Below, piece by piece: positions 4,138 to 5,000 of a stretch of 5,000 bases of DNA. Made by a program: the position numbers and the translations under genes. Source of the DNA: Pseudomonadota bacterium (GTDB taxonomy: Bacteria; Pseudomonadota; Alphaproteobacteria; Rhodobacterales; Rhodobacteraceae); assembly GCA_022573605.1 (NCBI GenBank), contig JACZTQ010000246.1, positions 1 to 5,000 on the forward strand, given 5' to 3'. The notes beneath the pieces were generated by a model. The model saw only the letters and a program-made list of their open reading frames with translations. It did not search any database and was not told where the DNA came from. Numbering within the stretch: the first letter of the stretch is position 1; each line of letters starts with the position of its first letter.

Positions 4138-5000
4138 GTGCAAGACCCTGAGCAAAGCGACACGATCACCGGCGGATTGATTGACCTGCTGCGCGGCCGC
4201 GCGCGGCGGATGCGGTGGACGGCCTACGGCTTTATCGTGGCGATCATCGGGGTGATCTTGGCGGCCATCGTGCTCTACCAATATGTCCCGACACTGGTGA
4301 CGGCGGAGTCGCTTGCCCGGGAGGAAGCCCGGCTCGAAGCTCTCCAGAAGCGCCTGGAGAAGCTGGACGAGGATATCCTTCAGGGAGAACAGAGCCGCGC
4401 CGCCCTGAAGGCCGATATCATCGAGCGAATCCGGCAACAGGAGACCCGGATTTTCGACCCGGTGCAGCGTGTTGAAGGCACCCTCCGCTCCGTCCACTTC
4501 ATCGACCAGGCCGTTGGCTGGGCCGTGGGCGAGGGCGGCACCATCCTCGCCACCGGCGATGGCGGCCGGACATGGCAGGCGCAGCAGAGCGGGACCGGGG
4601 AACGCCTCTACGCCGTCCAGTTCGTCGACCAGGCCGTTGGCTGGGCCGTGGGCCGGAGCGGCGCCATCCTCGCCACCAGCGATGGCGGCCAGACCTGGCA
4701 GGCGCAGAAGAGCCCGACCGGGGTAAACCTCTGGTCCGTCCAGTTCCTCGACCAGGCTGTTGGGTGGGCCGTGGGCTATGGCGGCATCATCCTCGCCACT
4801 ACCGATGGCGGGCAGAACTGGCAGGCGCAGAGAGCCCCGATCGACGAGCACCTCCACTCGGTCCAGTTCATCGACCAAGCCAACGGATGGGCCGTGGGCA
4901 ACAGCGGCACCATCCTCGCCACCACCGATGGCGGGCAGAACTGGCAGGCGCAGGAAGCCCCGACCAGCGAAGACCTCAGGTCGGTCCAGTTCGTCAACCA
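4138..5000 (+). CDS. Membrane-anchored coiled-coil protein with YCF48/BNR-like propeller repeats (3' end outside window)
   Basis: The frame is open from GTG 4138 to the window edge, 287 complete codons, without a stop. Residues 1-26 are polar and end in a basic cluster (R19, R21, R23, R24, R26). Residues about 28-49 (TAYGFIVAIIGVILAAIVLY) form one hydrophobic segment without a cleavage site, so by the positive-inside rule it is a signal anchor with the C terminus in the periplasm. Residues about 57-104 are strongly helical and charged, with leucines at L59, L66, L69, L73, L76 and I80 in heptad spacing, a likely coiled-coil stalk. From S118 a 41-residue unit repeats: four full copies (118-158, 159-199, 200-240, 241-281) and the start of a fifth. 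Its consensus, SVQFIDQAVGWAVG, then GTILATTDGGQTWQAQ, is the YCF48/HCF136-like beta-propeller blade. YCF48 itself assists photosystem II assembly, but bacterial relatives are diverse, so no function is assigned. An alternative ATG at residue 25 would lose the basic N terminus and lacks a good ribosome site. Confidence 0.85.
   Translation, partial: MQDPEQSDTITGGLIDLLRGRARRMRWTAYGFIVAIIGVILAAIVLYQYVPTLVTAESLAREEARLEALQKRLEKLDEDILQGEQSRAALKADIIERIRQQETRIFDPVQRVEGTLRSVHFIDQAVGWAVGEGGTILATGDGGRTWQAQQSGTGERLYAVQFVDQAVGWAVGRSGAILATSDGGQTWQAQKSPTGVNLWSVQFLDQAVGWAVGYGGIILATTDGGQNWQAQRAPIDEHLHSVQFIDQANGWAVGNSGTILATTDGGQNWQAQEAPTSEDLRSVQFVN
4489..5000 (+). repeat. 123-bp tandem coding repeats, four full copies and part of a fifth
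   Basis: Copies begin at 4489, 4612, 4735, 4858 and 4981, exactly 123 bases (41 codons) apart with no indels. Counting by hand, adjacent copies differ at about 18 (1 versus 2), 27 (2 versus 3) and 23 (3 versus 4) of 123 positions. The block GGCTGGGCCGTGGGC and the segment ATCCTCGCCAC are nearly invariant, while codons 15-16, 18 and 33-41 vary. The array leaves the window on the right. The repeats also keep other frames open, producing spurious antisense reading frames. Confidence 0.93.

Noticed and set aside
3794..4180. Plus-strand 128-codon frame encoding a GPDMGMIWARH-like repeat across the array
   Set aside because: It begins inside metG out of frame. Its repeat merely reflects three 11-bp DNA units read as 11 codons, and it overlaps the promoter and start of the next gene.
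4105..4878. 257-codon minus-strand frame with a repeated protein pattern
   Set aside because: A 123-bp repeat with no stop in one antisense frame stays open in all copies. The plus-strand frame has the ribosome site, membrane anchor and YCF48 motifs.

Overview
The window is GC-rich bacterial chromosome with densely packed genes and high-GC codon use. The methionyl-tRNA synthetase reads like an alphaproteobacterial one: it is short, has an HLGN/KFSTS signature pair and lacks a C-terminal tRNA-binding domain. Rhodobacterales is my best guess at the order; this rests on remembered family patterns, not on a search. No rRNA, tRNA, CRISPR array, transposase or integrase was seen.

Layout. (1) 47-1466, plus strand: a two-gene unit with a 10-base gap, encoding a class I SAM-dependent methyltransferase and a PaiB-type FMN-binding protein. 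The first gene has a TATAAC box six bases before its ATG and no Shine-Dalgarno sequence, so its mRNA may be leaderless. (2) 1517-1951, minus strand: a small four-helix membrane protein of unknown function, convergent with the PaiB gene across a 50-base gap that holds a small hairpin. (3) 1952-2148: a divergent promoter region. It holds a minus-strand extended -10 promoter, a 9-bp perfect inverted repeat at the predicted 5' end of the membrane-protein mRNA, and a plus-strand sigma70-like promoter for metG. (4) 2149-3885: metG, complete. (5) 3886-4137: a terminator-like hairpin merging into an array of 11-bp GGGCCC-cored tandem repeats, then a promoter overlapped by a 7-bp inverted repeat. (6) 4138 to the right edge: an incomplete GTG-start gene for a membrane-anchored coiled-coil protein carrying tandem 41-residue YCF48/BNR-like propeller repeats, encoded by 123-bp DNA repeats that run out of the window.

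The methyltransferase and PaiB-like genes are probably co-transcribed. metG is a self-contained housekeeping gene. The membrane-protein gene and the YCF48-like gene each look independently transcribed. The least ordinary parts are the 11-bp array behind metG and the repeat gene at the right edge, whose repeat copies differ mostly at amino-acid-changing positions. I found no convincing defence system or new multigene system.
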